Translations under genes and position numbers: made by a program | Shown here: in pieces, positions 5,831-11,295 of the stretch | How positions within the stretch are numbered: the first letter of the stretch is position 1 | Layout: each line of letters begins with the position of its first letter | Notes under the pieces: model-generated | The model's input: the letters and a program-made list of their open reading frames with translations, nothing else | The model's database searches: none | What the model was told of the DNA's origin: nothing | DNA from: an uncultured Treponema sp. | Lineage (GTDB): Bacteria > Spirochaetota > Spirochaetia > Treponematales > Treponemataceae | DNA: 11,295 bases | Assembly (NCBI GenBank): GCA_947167745.1 | Contig: CAMVJE010000044.1 | Span: 1-11,295 of the forward strand | Direction of reading: 5' to 3'

Positions 5831-7609
5831 TTACATAAAGAGGACGCGGAGCTTTGACTCTGGGAGAAGATTGAGCGCTGCACCAACCATGACACAGCAG
5901 TTCGTTTCGTATTCTGCCCACATTGCTCCTTCCTTGAGACGGTCAAAAGTGATGAGGCCGAGAATGCGCTCCGGGGTGCCAAGAATACACTGAATCGATG
6001 ATTTTACGCCACGATTGTCGAGAATTTCCCCAAAATCTTTTGCAGATTCTTTGAGTTCTGTTGTGAAATCAACTTTTACGAAAGATTTCCCTTCAAGCGC
6101 GCGTGTGAATTCTTCTGAATAGACATAACGCGCATCAGAGAGATTATCGGGGCGCTGGCCGAAAGCGTGCATTCTTGCCATAGCTTCACCGTAATATATG
6201 TTGATTGAATCAAGATTGTATGTTTTGAGCATGTGTTCGAGAACGGTGATAATTGCCGGTTTTGACTGTGCACCGAGATTGAGCAGGAAGTCTGACATGC
6301 TTTTGAGTTCTTTTACTTCGCGCACATCATATTTGATTCCTTCAGTTTTTGATTCGCTTGCCTTTTTGTAAAGTTCACCGTGTAAATCGTCACGGAAGAA
6401 AACATAGCGATCCCGGCCTTTGTCTTTGGCGCGGTAGAGACAGAAGTCAGCTTTTTTGAAAAGTTCATCGAAAGAAGGACCGTCTTTTGGATAGAAGGCA
6501 GAGCCGATTGAAGCAGTGATTTTTATGTCTGTGAACATGTCTTCAAAACCAGTTCGGATGTCATTGTTGATAGAGCGGAAAATGCTACGGAATTTGGATT
6601 CGTCCATGTCTTCGAGAATAATAAGGAATTCGTCTCCACCATAGCGACCGACCACACCATTATCACCGATAAGTTCCTTGAGAATGAGGCCTGCCTTTTC
6701 GAGAACTTTATCACCTGCCAAGTGACCGTAAGCGTCGTTTACAGGCTTAAAGTGGTCAAGGTCAACGATTGCAAGGACGGCATTTTCTTTTGTGCCAGGA
6801 ACGAATCGCTTTTCGGCATAATTTGTGATGGCTTTTTTGTTGTAGACTCCGGTTAGGGCATCAAGTTTTAGCTCTTGAAGAATTTCATTTGACTTTTCGG
6901 CCTGTTCAATCATTACTTCAGGAAGAATTCGACCAACCATGTAAATAGAGCCGTTGTTTTCTAAGCGTTCGGCCTTAAAACACATTCTCTCAAAAACTGA
7001 GTGACCTGCGCGTAATGAGCAGTTAATCGTTAGTGAGAATGAATCCTTGCATTGTTTTAGCTCGGACATTTTTTCGTTAAAGAGGTGAATGTCATTTTCG
7101 GCAATCAAAGAATTTGAAATGACATCCTCGCACCAAGAGTTCAAGTCCTGCTCGTAGACGGTTGTTTTTTTGTTTTGAATGAAGTTGTCGATTTTTATGA
7201 TATTCGTGCTCTGCTCATACAAGAAGAGATATTCGTTTGTAAGGGAAAGAGCCGTGGAAATCCTTTTTTCGTAAAAAATCGCATCTTTTATGAAAAGAAG
7301 GGCAACAGTTGGGTCAATTATGCGCACTACAAGGCATGGTTTGCTGTTGTAAAAGTCTTCTTTGGCAGAGACCAGATTGTGCAGAATTTCGCCATTGATT
7401 TTTTTGAACTTAAAGACTCGGAATTCAGCCTGTGAGTTGCTGGTTCTTATGAATTTGGTAAATTTTTCTTTTTGTTCGGGAACAACGATGTCTGCGATAT
7501 TATTGTAGAGAAATCCGACTTTTTCAAAATAACGGTAAAACTCAGTATTGCGGTCGAGTATTTTTAAGTCGTTGTTTATGTAGGCTGTTTTTACTTCAAG
7601 ACTTTTCAT
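5831..7609 (-). CDS. Diguanylate cyclase: PAS-like sensor regions, GGDEF domain, C-terminal GAF-like domain
   Basis: The 592-residue protein has no membrane segment and should act in the cytoplasm, making cyclic di-GMP from two GTP. Residues about 10-100 and 118-230 look like divergent PAS-type sensor domains, followed by a short helix. The GGDEF domain runs from about 247 to 405: DALTGVYN (250-257), metal Asp in VDLDHFK (282-288), NDAYGHLAGD (291-300) and the active-site GGDEF (324-328), all intact. The product-inhibition RxxD site five residues before GGDEF is absent; GDNG (315-318 area) occupies it. Residues about 435-585 resemble a GAF domain, with CILGTPERILGLITFDR typical of its last strands. 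The promoter is at 7645-7673. The Shine-Dalgarno (GGAG) is rather far, ten bases, from the ATG. Confidence 0.9.
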   Translation of the reverse strand: MKSLEVKTAYINNDLKILDRNTEFYRYFEKVGFLYNNIADIVVPEQKEKFTKFIRTSNSQAEFRVFKFKKINGEILHNLVSAKEDFYNSKPCLVVRIIDPTVALLFIKDAIFYEKRISTALSLTNEYLFLYEQSTNIIKIDNFIQNKKTTVYEQDLNSWCEDVISNSLIAENDIHLFNEKMSELKQCKDSFSLTINCSLRAGHSVFERMCFKAERLENNGSIYMVGRILPEVMIEQAEKSNEILQELKLDALTGVYNKKAITNYAEKRFVPGTKENAVLAIVDLDHFKPVNDAYGHLAGDKVLEKAGLILKELIGDNGVVGRYGGDEFLIILEDMDESKFRSIFRSINNDIRTGFEDMFTDIKITASIGSAFYPKDGPSFDELFKKADFCLYRAKDKGRDRYVFFRDDLHGELYKKASESKTEGIKYDVREVKELKSMSDFLLNLGAQSKPAIITVLEHMLKTYNLDSINIYYGEAMARMHAFGQRPDNLSDARYVYSEEFTRALEGKSFVKVDFTTELKESAKDFGEILDNRGVKSSIQCILGTPERILGLITFDRLKEGAMWAEYETNCCVMVGAALNLLPESKLRVLFM

Positions 7610-7644
7610 AAAAGCTTGGCTCCACCGTGGTGAATTACTCTGCC

Positions 7645-7673
7645 ATTATAAACGAGGACAGAAATTTTTTAAA
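7645..7673 (-). promoter_or_regulatory. Promoter of the diguanylate cyclase gene
   Basis: A perfect TATAAT (7650-7645) lies 17 bp after TTTAAA (7673-7668). The predicted start gives a leader of about 29 nt. The box lies between the end of ygiQ and the cyclase gene, showing that the cyclase need not depend on read-through from ygiQ. Confidence 0.6.
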
Positions 7674-7692
7674 GAGAAATTCAAAGGGAAAT

Positions 7693-9831
7693 TTAGCGAA
7701 GAAGGACTTTTATTAAATCTTTTCGACCGGCCTTTTCCAGGGCTTCTTTTACCAGAGGGGCATTTTCGCGACGGTTGAATTGCAAAAGTGCCCGCTGTAA
7801 ACGGCGTTCGTGTGCTCCACGGGCTACGTAGACTTCTTCAAATTCACCGTTTTCAAGGCGGTTGCGCGGATTTAAGCCAGTCCAGTACATGCATGTGGAA
7901 AGGCTTCCCGGCGTCGGGTAAAAATCCTGCACCTGGTCTGGCACGAATCCTGTTTTTTTGAGATAAAGGGCGACTTCAATGGCCTCTGCCAAGCCTGCCC
8001 CCGGATGAGAGCAGATGTAATAGGGCACGAGATATTGCTTTTTACCCAGGCGTTTGTTCCAGTCGGCGTACTCGGCGGCGAATTTTTCGTAAAGCTCATG
8101 ATTGCTCTTTCGCATGAGGCGGAGAAGTTTGTTTGAAACATGTTCCGGCGCAACTTTAAGCTGACCTGAAATATGATGCTCCACCAGCTCCTTAAAGAAA
8201 GTCTTGTCCTTGTCCATCATCAGGTAGTCGAATCGGATTCCTGAGCGGATAAAGACTTTTTTGACTTTGGGAAGGGCGCGGAGTTTGCGCAGCAATTCCA
8301 CATATTCGGTGTGATCCACATTCACGTTTTTGCACGGGTTTGTTCCCATGCAGTCCTTGTTGGGGCAGGCTCCCCTCTCTTTCTGGAAGCGACATGCATC
8401 GTGGCGGAAATTCGCCGTAGGGCCGCCCACATCGTGGATATAGCCCTTAAAATCCGGGTTTTCGGTGATTATTTTTGCTTCTTTTATGAGACTTTCGTGG
8501 CTCCGTGCCTGAATGCGCCTTCCCTGATGAAAAGTTATGGCGCAGAAAGAGCAGGCTCCAAAACAGCCCCGAGAACTCACCAAACTGAACTGAACTTCGG
8601 AAAGGGCCGGGATTCCTGTCTTTCCGTTTTCGGCTGGCGCGTCGTACATTGGGTGCCATCGCCTTGTAAAGGGAAGCTCATAAATGGCGTCAAATTCTTC
8701 TGTCGTAAGCGGGAGGGCTGCCGGTTCCTGCACAATAAAGCGGGCATCAACCGGCTCAATCAGGCGATGGCCGTTAATCGCGTCAGTATTCTGCTCCTGA
8801 ACGAGGTAACTTTCAGCAAAGAGCTTCTTGCATTCGCTCGTGTTTTTTGAGATTTCAGCGTAAGAAGGCAGCATTATGGCAAGAGATTCCCGTGTCGAGC
8901 ACGGGAATGACATCTTTTGTCCGTCAGTCACTGACCGCGTTTGCCCATCTGTCATTGTCGGGCTTGACCCGACAATCCTTACCCGTGCATGCTCATCTGT
9001 CATTGTCTGCGTTTGCCCATCTGTCATTGTCGGGCTTGACCCGACAATCCTTACCCGTGCATGTCCGTCAGTCACTGCCTGCGTTTGCCTATCTGTCATT
9101 GTCGGGCTTGACCCGACAATCTTTTCATCCCATCGCCGGTAATTCGGCAACTCATCCTGTTTACTCGTATACCAGACCGTTCCCCTCACGCCTCGAATGG
9201 CCTTAGCAGGAATTCCCTCTCGGAGTTTGGCCGCAATTTCCAAAATCGAGTGCTCGCCCATGCCGTACATGAGCAAATCCGCTTTTGAATCAAGCAAAAT
9301 TGAGCGTCGCACAGTGTTTGACCAGTAATCGTAATGGCTTGTCCGGCGAAGGCTGGCCTCAATTCCGCCGATGAGGATATTCACTCCCTTGTAGGCTTCG
9401 CGGATTTTTGAAATGTAGGTGATTAAGGCCCTGTCTGGTCTGTGACCAGCCACTCCTCCGTGAGCGTAAACATCTTCGCTCCGAGGCTTGTTGTTGGCGG
9501 TGTAATTGGAGACCATGGAATCCATTGCCCCCGCGCTGACCAGAAATCCCAGGCGAGGACGGCCGAATTTGCGGAATTCTTCAACATTCTTCCAGTCAGG
9601 CTGGGGCAGAATAGCCACGCTGTATCCGTTTGCCTCCAGAAGCCGCCCCAAAAGTGCCGAGGCAAAAGAAGCGTGATCAACATAAGCGTCCCCTGACACA
9701 AAAACAAAGTCAGGCTCATCTATGCCTCGGTCGAGAAGGTCTTGTTTTGAAACTGAAAGAAAGGGATTCGTTTTACTGTTCCTGAACGACTTCGCTGACT
9801 TCCGGGCAGGCGTCTTTGAGGTAACGCTCAA
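7693..9831 (-). CDS. ygiQ: YgiQ family radical SAM protein (UPF0313) with an in-frame repeat insertion
   Basis: YgiQ proteins bind a [4Fe-4S] cluster and S-adenosylmethionine; their reaction is not established. The cluster motif is RGCFGACSFC with Cys423, Cys427 and Cys430. A second Cys group (480, 489, 494, 500) is also found in E. coli YgiQ. The N-terminal FVSGDAYVDHASF (44-56), IGGIEASLRRTSHYDYWS (154-171) and C-terminal YPTPGSLSTCMYWTGLNP (638-655) are family hallmarks. Residues 238-316 or so are foreign: they are the translation of the palindromic repeats at 8886-9121. They fall between VRGTVWYT and LPSYAEIS, where family members vary. The only canonical start is TTG at 9831, which overlaps the NifU-like gene by 59 nt and has GGGAG directly against it. 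An ACG at 9769-9771, behind AGGA eight bases away, matches the family start position and would give 692 residues. Confidence 0.92.
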   Translation of the reverse strand: MSVTSKTPARKSAKSFRNSKTNPFLSVSKQDLLDRGIDEPDFVFVSGDAYVDHASFASALLGRLLEANGYSVAILPQPDWKNVEEFRKFGRPRLGFLVSAGAMDSMVSNYTANNKPRSEDVYAHGGVAGHRPDRALITYISKIREAYKGVNILIGGIEASLRRTSHYDYWSNTVRRSILLDSKADLLMYGMGEHSILEIAAKLREGIPAKAIRGVRGTVWYTSKQDELPNYRRWDEKIVGSSPTMTDRQTQAVTDGHARVRIVGSSPTMTDGQTQTMTDEHARVRIVGSSPTMTDGQTRSVTDGQKMSFPCSTRESLAIMLPSYAEISKNTSECKKLFAESYLVQEQNTDAINGHRLIEPVDARFIVQEPAALPLTTEEFDAIYELPFTRRWHPMYDAPAENGKTGIPALSEVQFSLVSSRGCFGACSFCAITFHQGRRIQARSHESLIKEAKIITENPDFKGYIHDVGGPTANFRHDACRFQKERGACPNKDCMGTNPCKNVNVDHTEYVELLRKLRALPKVKKVFIRSGIRFDYLMMDKDKTFFKELVEHHISGQLKVAPEHVSNKLLRLMRKSNHELYEKFAAEYADWNKRLGKKQYLVPYYICSHPGAGLAEAIEVALYLKKTGFVPDQVQDFYPTPGSLSTCMYWTGLNPRNRLENGEFEEVYVARGAHERRLQRALLQFNRRENAPLVKEALEKAGRKDLIKVLLR
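8886..8908. repeat. Palindrome type A inside ygiQ
   Basis: ATTCCCGTG (8886-8894) and CACGGGAAT (8900-8908) form a perfect 9-bp stem around a 5-nt loop. Read on the minus strand, with flanks, it is GTCATT-CCCGTG-CTCGA-CACGGG-AATC. It is translated within YgiQ (about residues 307-316) and marks one end of the inserted block. Confidence 0.8.
8915..9121. repeat. Tandem 72-bp repeat array with palindrome type B, inside ygiQ
   Basis: Three identical palindromes, ATTGTCGGG-CTTGA-CCCGACAAT, lie at 8954-8976, 9026-9048 and 9098-9120, exactly 72 bp apart. The spacers repeat too: one begins with the partial unit at 8915-8940. There is a 24-bp sub-period, with CATCTGTCATTGTC at 8946, 8994 and 9018 and a one-base variant at 9090. 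The 72-bp unit equals 24 codons, encoding a block beginning IVGSSPTMTD and ending HARVR, so the copies keep the ygiQ frame. Small differences between spacers show the copies have begun to diverge while the palindromes have not. Confidence 0.9.
9769..9783 (-). promoter_or_regulatory. Possible true ygiQ start: Shine-Dalgarno AGGA and ACG codon
   Basis: AGGA (9783-9780) precedes ACG (9771-9769) by eight bases, one base after the TAA of the NifU-like gene (9775-9773). Read from this codon the protein begins (M)NPFLSVSKQDLLDRG, where related YgiQ proteins commonly begin with a Met shortly before FLPxSKED. An ancestral ATG changed to ACG, or a sequence error, would explain this. Confidence 0.45.
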
Positions 9832-10009
9832 CTCCCATTTTAAGGGTCATGAGTGCCATGGGGCAAGAGCCACAGGCACCGGTAAGGCGCAGGTGAACGC
9901 GGTTCTGCTCGTCGATTGAAACGAATTCCATATCGCCGCCGTCGGCCTGAAGCTGCGGGCGGAACATATCAAGTGCTTCGAGAACTGTCTTTTCCTGTTC
10001 TTTTGTCAT
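9773..10009 (-). CDS. NifU-like Fe-S cluster scaffold/carrier protein (NifU C-terminal domain)
   Basis: This 78-residue protein is a stand-alone NifU C-terminal domain. The pattern LQADGGDMEFV (20-30) followed by VHLRLTGACGSCPMA (38-52), with cluster-binding Cys46 and Cys49, is diagnostic. Such proteins hold a labile [4Fe-4S] cluster and pass it to target proteins in the cytoplasm. AGGAG lies six bases before the ATG. It is the first gene of an operon with ygiQ, whose reading frame overlaps or abuts its end, so the two are probably translated in a coupled way. A Fe-S carrier next to a radical SAM enzyme suggests, but does not prove, cluster delivery to YgiQ. Confidence 0.93.
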   Translation of the reverse strand: MTKEQEKTVLEALDMFRPQLQADGGDMEFVSIDEQNRVHLRLTGACGSCPMALMTLKMGVERYLKDACPEVSEVVQEQ

Positions 10010-10036
10010 AATTTACTCCTGTTTCGCCACGCAGTT

Positions 10037-10065
10037 ATATTAACGCAACGAATCTTTTCTATAAA
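10037..10065 (-). promoter_or_regulatory. Candidate promoter of the NifU-like/ygiQ operon
   Basis: TTTATA (10065-10060) and TAATAT (10042-10037) are spaced by 17 bp, each four of six matches; an overlapping TATAAC (10039-10034) would have 20-bp spacing. The leader would be about 20 nt. The assignment rests on position and AT content and is weak. Confidence 0.35.
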
Positions 10066-10112
10066 GATAATGGAATTTTTTAGAAAAAGAAAGAGAAAAT
10101 GCACAATGTAGT

Positions 10113-10143
10113 GAGCTCTTCGCAACTTGAGGCGGTTGAGCTC
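10113..10143 (-). other. Inverted repeat after tetR, possible weak terminator
   Basis: GAGCTC occurs at 10113-10118 and 10138-10143, with CAAC and GTTG (10123-10126, 10135-10138) inside, giving an imperfect stem just past the tetR stop codon. On the minus strand it is followed by T- and C-rich sequence but no clean T tract. It may be a weak terminator. Confidence 0.3.
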
Positions 10144-10736
10144 TATTGAACTAGTCTTTGAATTACAAGGTCGATGCTAGATTTTACTTCGCTGACATCT
10201 TTTTTGTTGAGAATGGCAATCTCAAAAATTGCAGATTCAACGAGAGAGTAGAGCAAGTTATTTACTGTTTTGACGGGCAATTTTTTGAATTCGCCCCGTT
10301 TCTGTCCTTCGATGATAATCATGCTGAGAAGGTGTTTGATTCGGATTACGCGTCGGTTGACCCTTTCTTCGGCACTGGCTCCCGTTTTTTGCAAATTAAT
10401 CAGGTAAATCAAAAGGACATTGAAAAGAGGCCTGTTCCCGTTGCATGTGTCGATGACCCAATACATGAGCTGTCGCAGGCATTCTTCAGCGGAGAGATTT
10501 TTGTCACCAAGAATTTCCATAAGGCGGCTTTCAAGCTCTCCTGTCATCTGTTTGATGCTCCAGGTGAAAATTTCCCGCTTATTCTTGAAGTAAATGTAGA
10601 GAGTTGTGCGGGTGATTCCGCAGGCATCGGCTATTTTCTGAAAAGTAACATCATCATAGCCTTCACGGGTAAAAAGCTCCAGCGATTTTTCAAGAATTTC
10701 GTGCTTTCGCTTGTCATGCTCAACTACGATTGCCAT
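10143..10736 (-). CDS. TetR/AcrR family transcriptional regulator
   Basis: The 197-residue protein has the TetR layout: an N-terminal DNA-binding domain with the helix-turn-helix at about 30-57 (VTFQKIADACGITRTTLYIY, then FKNKREIF) and an all-helical C-terminal ligand and dimer domain. The ligand is unknown. Its ATG shares one base with the stop codon of the upstream methyltransferase gene (TAATG at 10738-10734), with GAGG nine bases before, so it is co-translated with that gene and need not have a promoter of its own. No neighbour is an obvious target. The MATE gene is about 4.3 kb away and faces the other way; regulation of it would be pure guesswork. Confidence 0.9.
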   Translation of the reverse strand: MAIVVEHDKRKHEILEKSLELFTREGYDDVTFQKIADACGITRTTLYIYFKNKREIFTWSIKQMTGELESRLMEILGDKNLSAEECLRQLMYWVIDTCNGNRPLFNVLLIYLINLQKTGASAEERVNRRVIRIKHLLSMIIIEGQKRGEFKKLPVKTVNNLLYSLVESAIFEIAILNKKDVSEVKSSIDLVIQRLVQ

Positions 10737-11295
10737 TATCTTCTGCCTCGGTTAGAATTGAACTTGTTGCGGGCTGTTTTTCTGTTCCATTCGCCTCTTT
10801 CACCGCCAGAAGCCCGGCCTTTTTTCTCTTTTTCGCTTCCGTTGTACATGTAGAAAGTTGTGTCTAAGTTTCCTGCCTTGAGGTCTTTTAAGGTGCTTGC
10901 GTAGTGTGCGATGCACTCCTGGAAATGCTTGTTCGATGTTATTACGCCGATTTCCCAGCCAGGGAAGTCTGTGAAGAGGGAAGACATGCTTCGGTAAAGC
11001 TCTTTTGCCTGCTCTTCTTCGCCAAGGCGTTCACCGTAAGGCGGATTACAAATGATGAGTCCGCTTTCGTAAGGGGCCTTGAGGTCTTTAAAGTCTGCGA
11101 TATCAAAATCCGGGCGCTCAATTCGCGCGTCGCTTCCAATCATTTGAAGGGCGCGGCCAGCCATTACGCAGGCGTGTTCGGCATTTGTTCTTGAGCGCTG
11201 AACGGCACTCGGGTCGATGTCGGTTCCTGTGATACGGCACTCGACATCAGTGCGGATTTTTTCGGCTTCGGCGCATTTGATTTCGTGGGCTCGGT
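10736..11295 (-). CDS. RNA methyltransferase of the UPF0020/RlmL-like family, 5' end outside window
   Basis: The frame is open to the window edge, so the visible 185 codons are the C-terminal part of a longer protein; an internal Met at 11164 is not the start. The SAM-binding region shows ITGTDIDPSAVQRSRTNAE in the upstream part (about 11250-11180), and the catalytic motif IV is CNPPYGERLGEE (about 11051-11018), the signature of N2-guanine RNA methyltransferases such as RlmL and YpsC. The N-terminal part of the family, usually with a THUMP domain, would lie beyond 11295. The protein probably methylates a guanine in 23S rRNA. The C-terminus is a basic Gly/Arg/Lys tail (last 33 residues or so) that may help RNA binding. 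The stop overlaps the tetR start by one base. Confidence 0.85.
   Translation of the reverse strand, partial: RAHEIKCAEAEKIRTDVECRITGTDIDPSAVQRSRTNAEHACVMAGRALQMIGSDARIERPDFDIADFKDLKAPYESGLIICNPPYGERLGEEEQAKELYRSMSSLFTDFPGWEIGVITSNKHFQECIAHYASTLKDLKAGNLDTTFYMYNGSEKEKKGRASGGERGEWNRKTARNKFNSNRGRR

Noticed and set aside
5820..5832. Terminator between the convergent MATE and GGDEF genes
   Set aside because: The 9-nt gap has no stem-loop or T tract that I can see.
8915..9121. CRISPR-like array of palindromic repeats
   Set aside because: The spacers are themselves repeated at 24 and 72 bp, the array is translated within a gene, and no cas gene is present.
8847..9206. Plus-strand frame of 119 codons with internal repeats
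   Set aside because: It is the antisense reading of the repeat array in ygiQ. Repetition alone keeps it open, and it has no family match, whereas the minus strand carries a complete radical SAM protein.
10158..10853. Plus-strand frame of 231 codons
   Set aside because: It is antisense to tetR and the methyltransferase, both of which show clear family motifs. It has no family match.

Overview
The window looks like the chromosome of an anaerobic spirochete, most probably a host-associated Treponema. This rests on the AT-rich intergenic DNA, the small SRP RNA without an Alu domain, the mix of genes and the style of the dispersed repeats. It is recognition from memory, not a database match. No phage, IS transposase, CRISPR array or plasmid function is visible. 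The genes are mostly housekeeping, and the unusual material lies in the repeats and leader sequences.

Layout. 1-82: 3' part of a tRNA (anticodon GCG, probably Arg) and its terminator. 253-1002 (+): exported EndoG-like (NUC1) protein with a degraded active site. 1017-1152 (+): SRP RNA (ffs) with a clear promoter. 1167-2432 (-): Ste24-type M48 membrane protease, apparently leaderless. 2454-2524: small GC-rich palindromic repeat. 2569-2760 (-): 63-residue membrane protein of unknown function with its own promoter and terminator. 2906-4267 (+): UPF0210 (PFL-like, DUF711) protein. 4275-4460: a 9-bp-period repeat, then a chain of strong hairpins whose last member overlaps the ribosome binding site of the next gene. 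4466-5821 (+): MATE efflux transporter. 5831-7609 (-): sensor-GGDEF-GAF diguanylate cyclase. 7693-10009 (-): NifU-like Fe-S protein and YgiQ radical SAM protein in an overlapping operon. 10143-11295 (-): RNA methyltransferase (5' end outside the window) and a TetR regulator joined by a 1-nt overlap.

The most notable structure is inside ygiQ. About 236 bp (8886-9121) of palindromic repeats lie in frame in an otherwise normal gene and add about 79 residues in a region that is variable in the family. The array has a 72-nt (24-codon) period. Two kinds of palindrome in it share one skeleton but have different arms, each perfectly self-complementary, which suggests a folded, dispersed element similar in behaviour to the rickettsial palindromic elements that insert into genes.

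Other points of interest are the ygiQ start (an ACG sits where the family ATG would be, behind a well-placed Shine-Dalgarno), the hairpin leader of the MATE gene, and the leaderless protease gene whose -35 box lies in a repeat. Functional links are modest: the NifU-like protein may supply Fe-S clusters to the radical SAM protein translated with it, and the tRNA, SRP RNA and rRNA methyltransferase-like genes are general translation functions.
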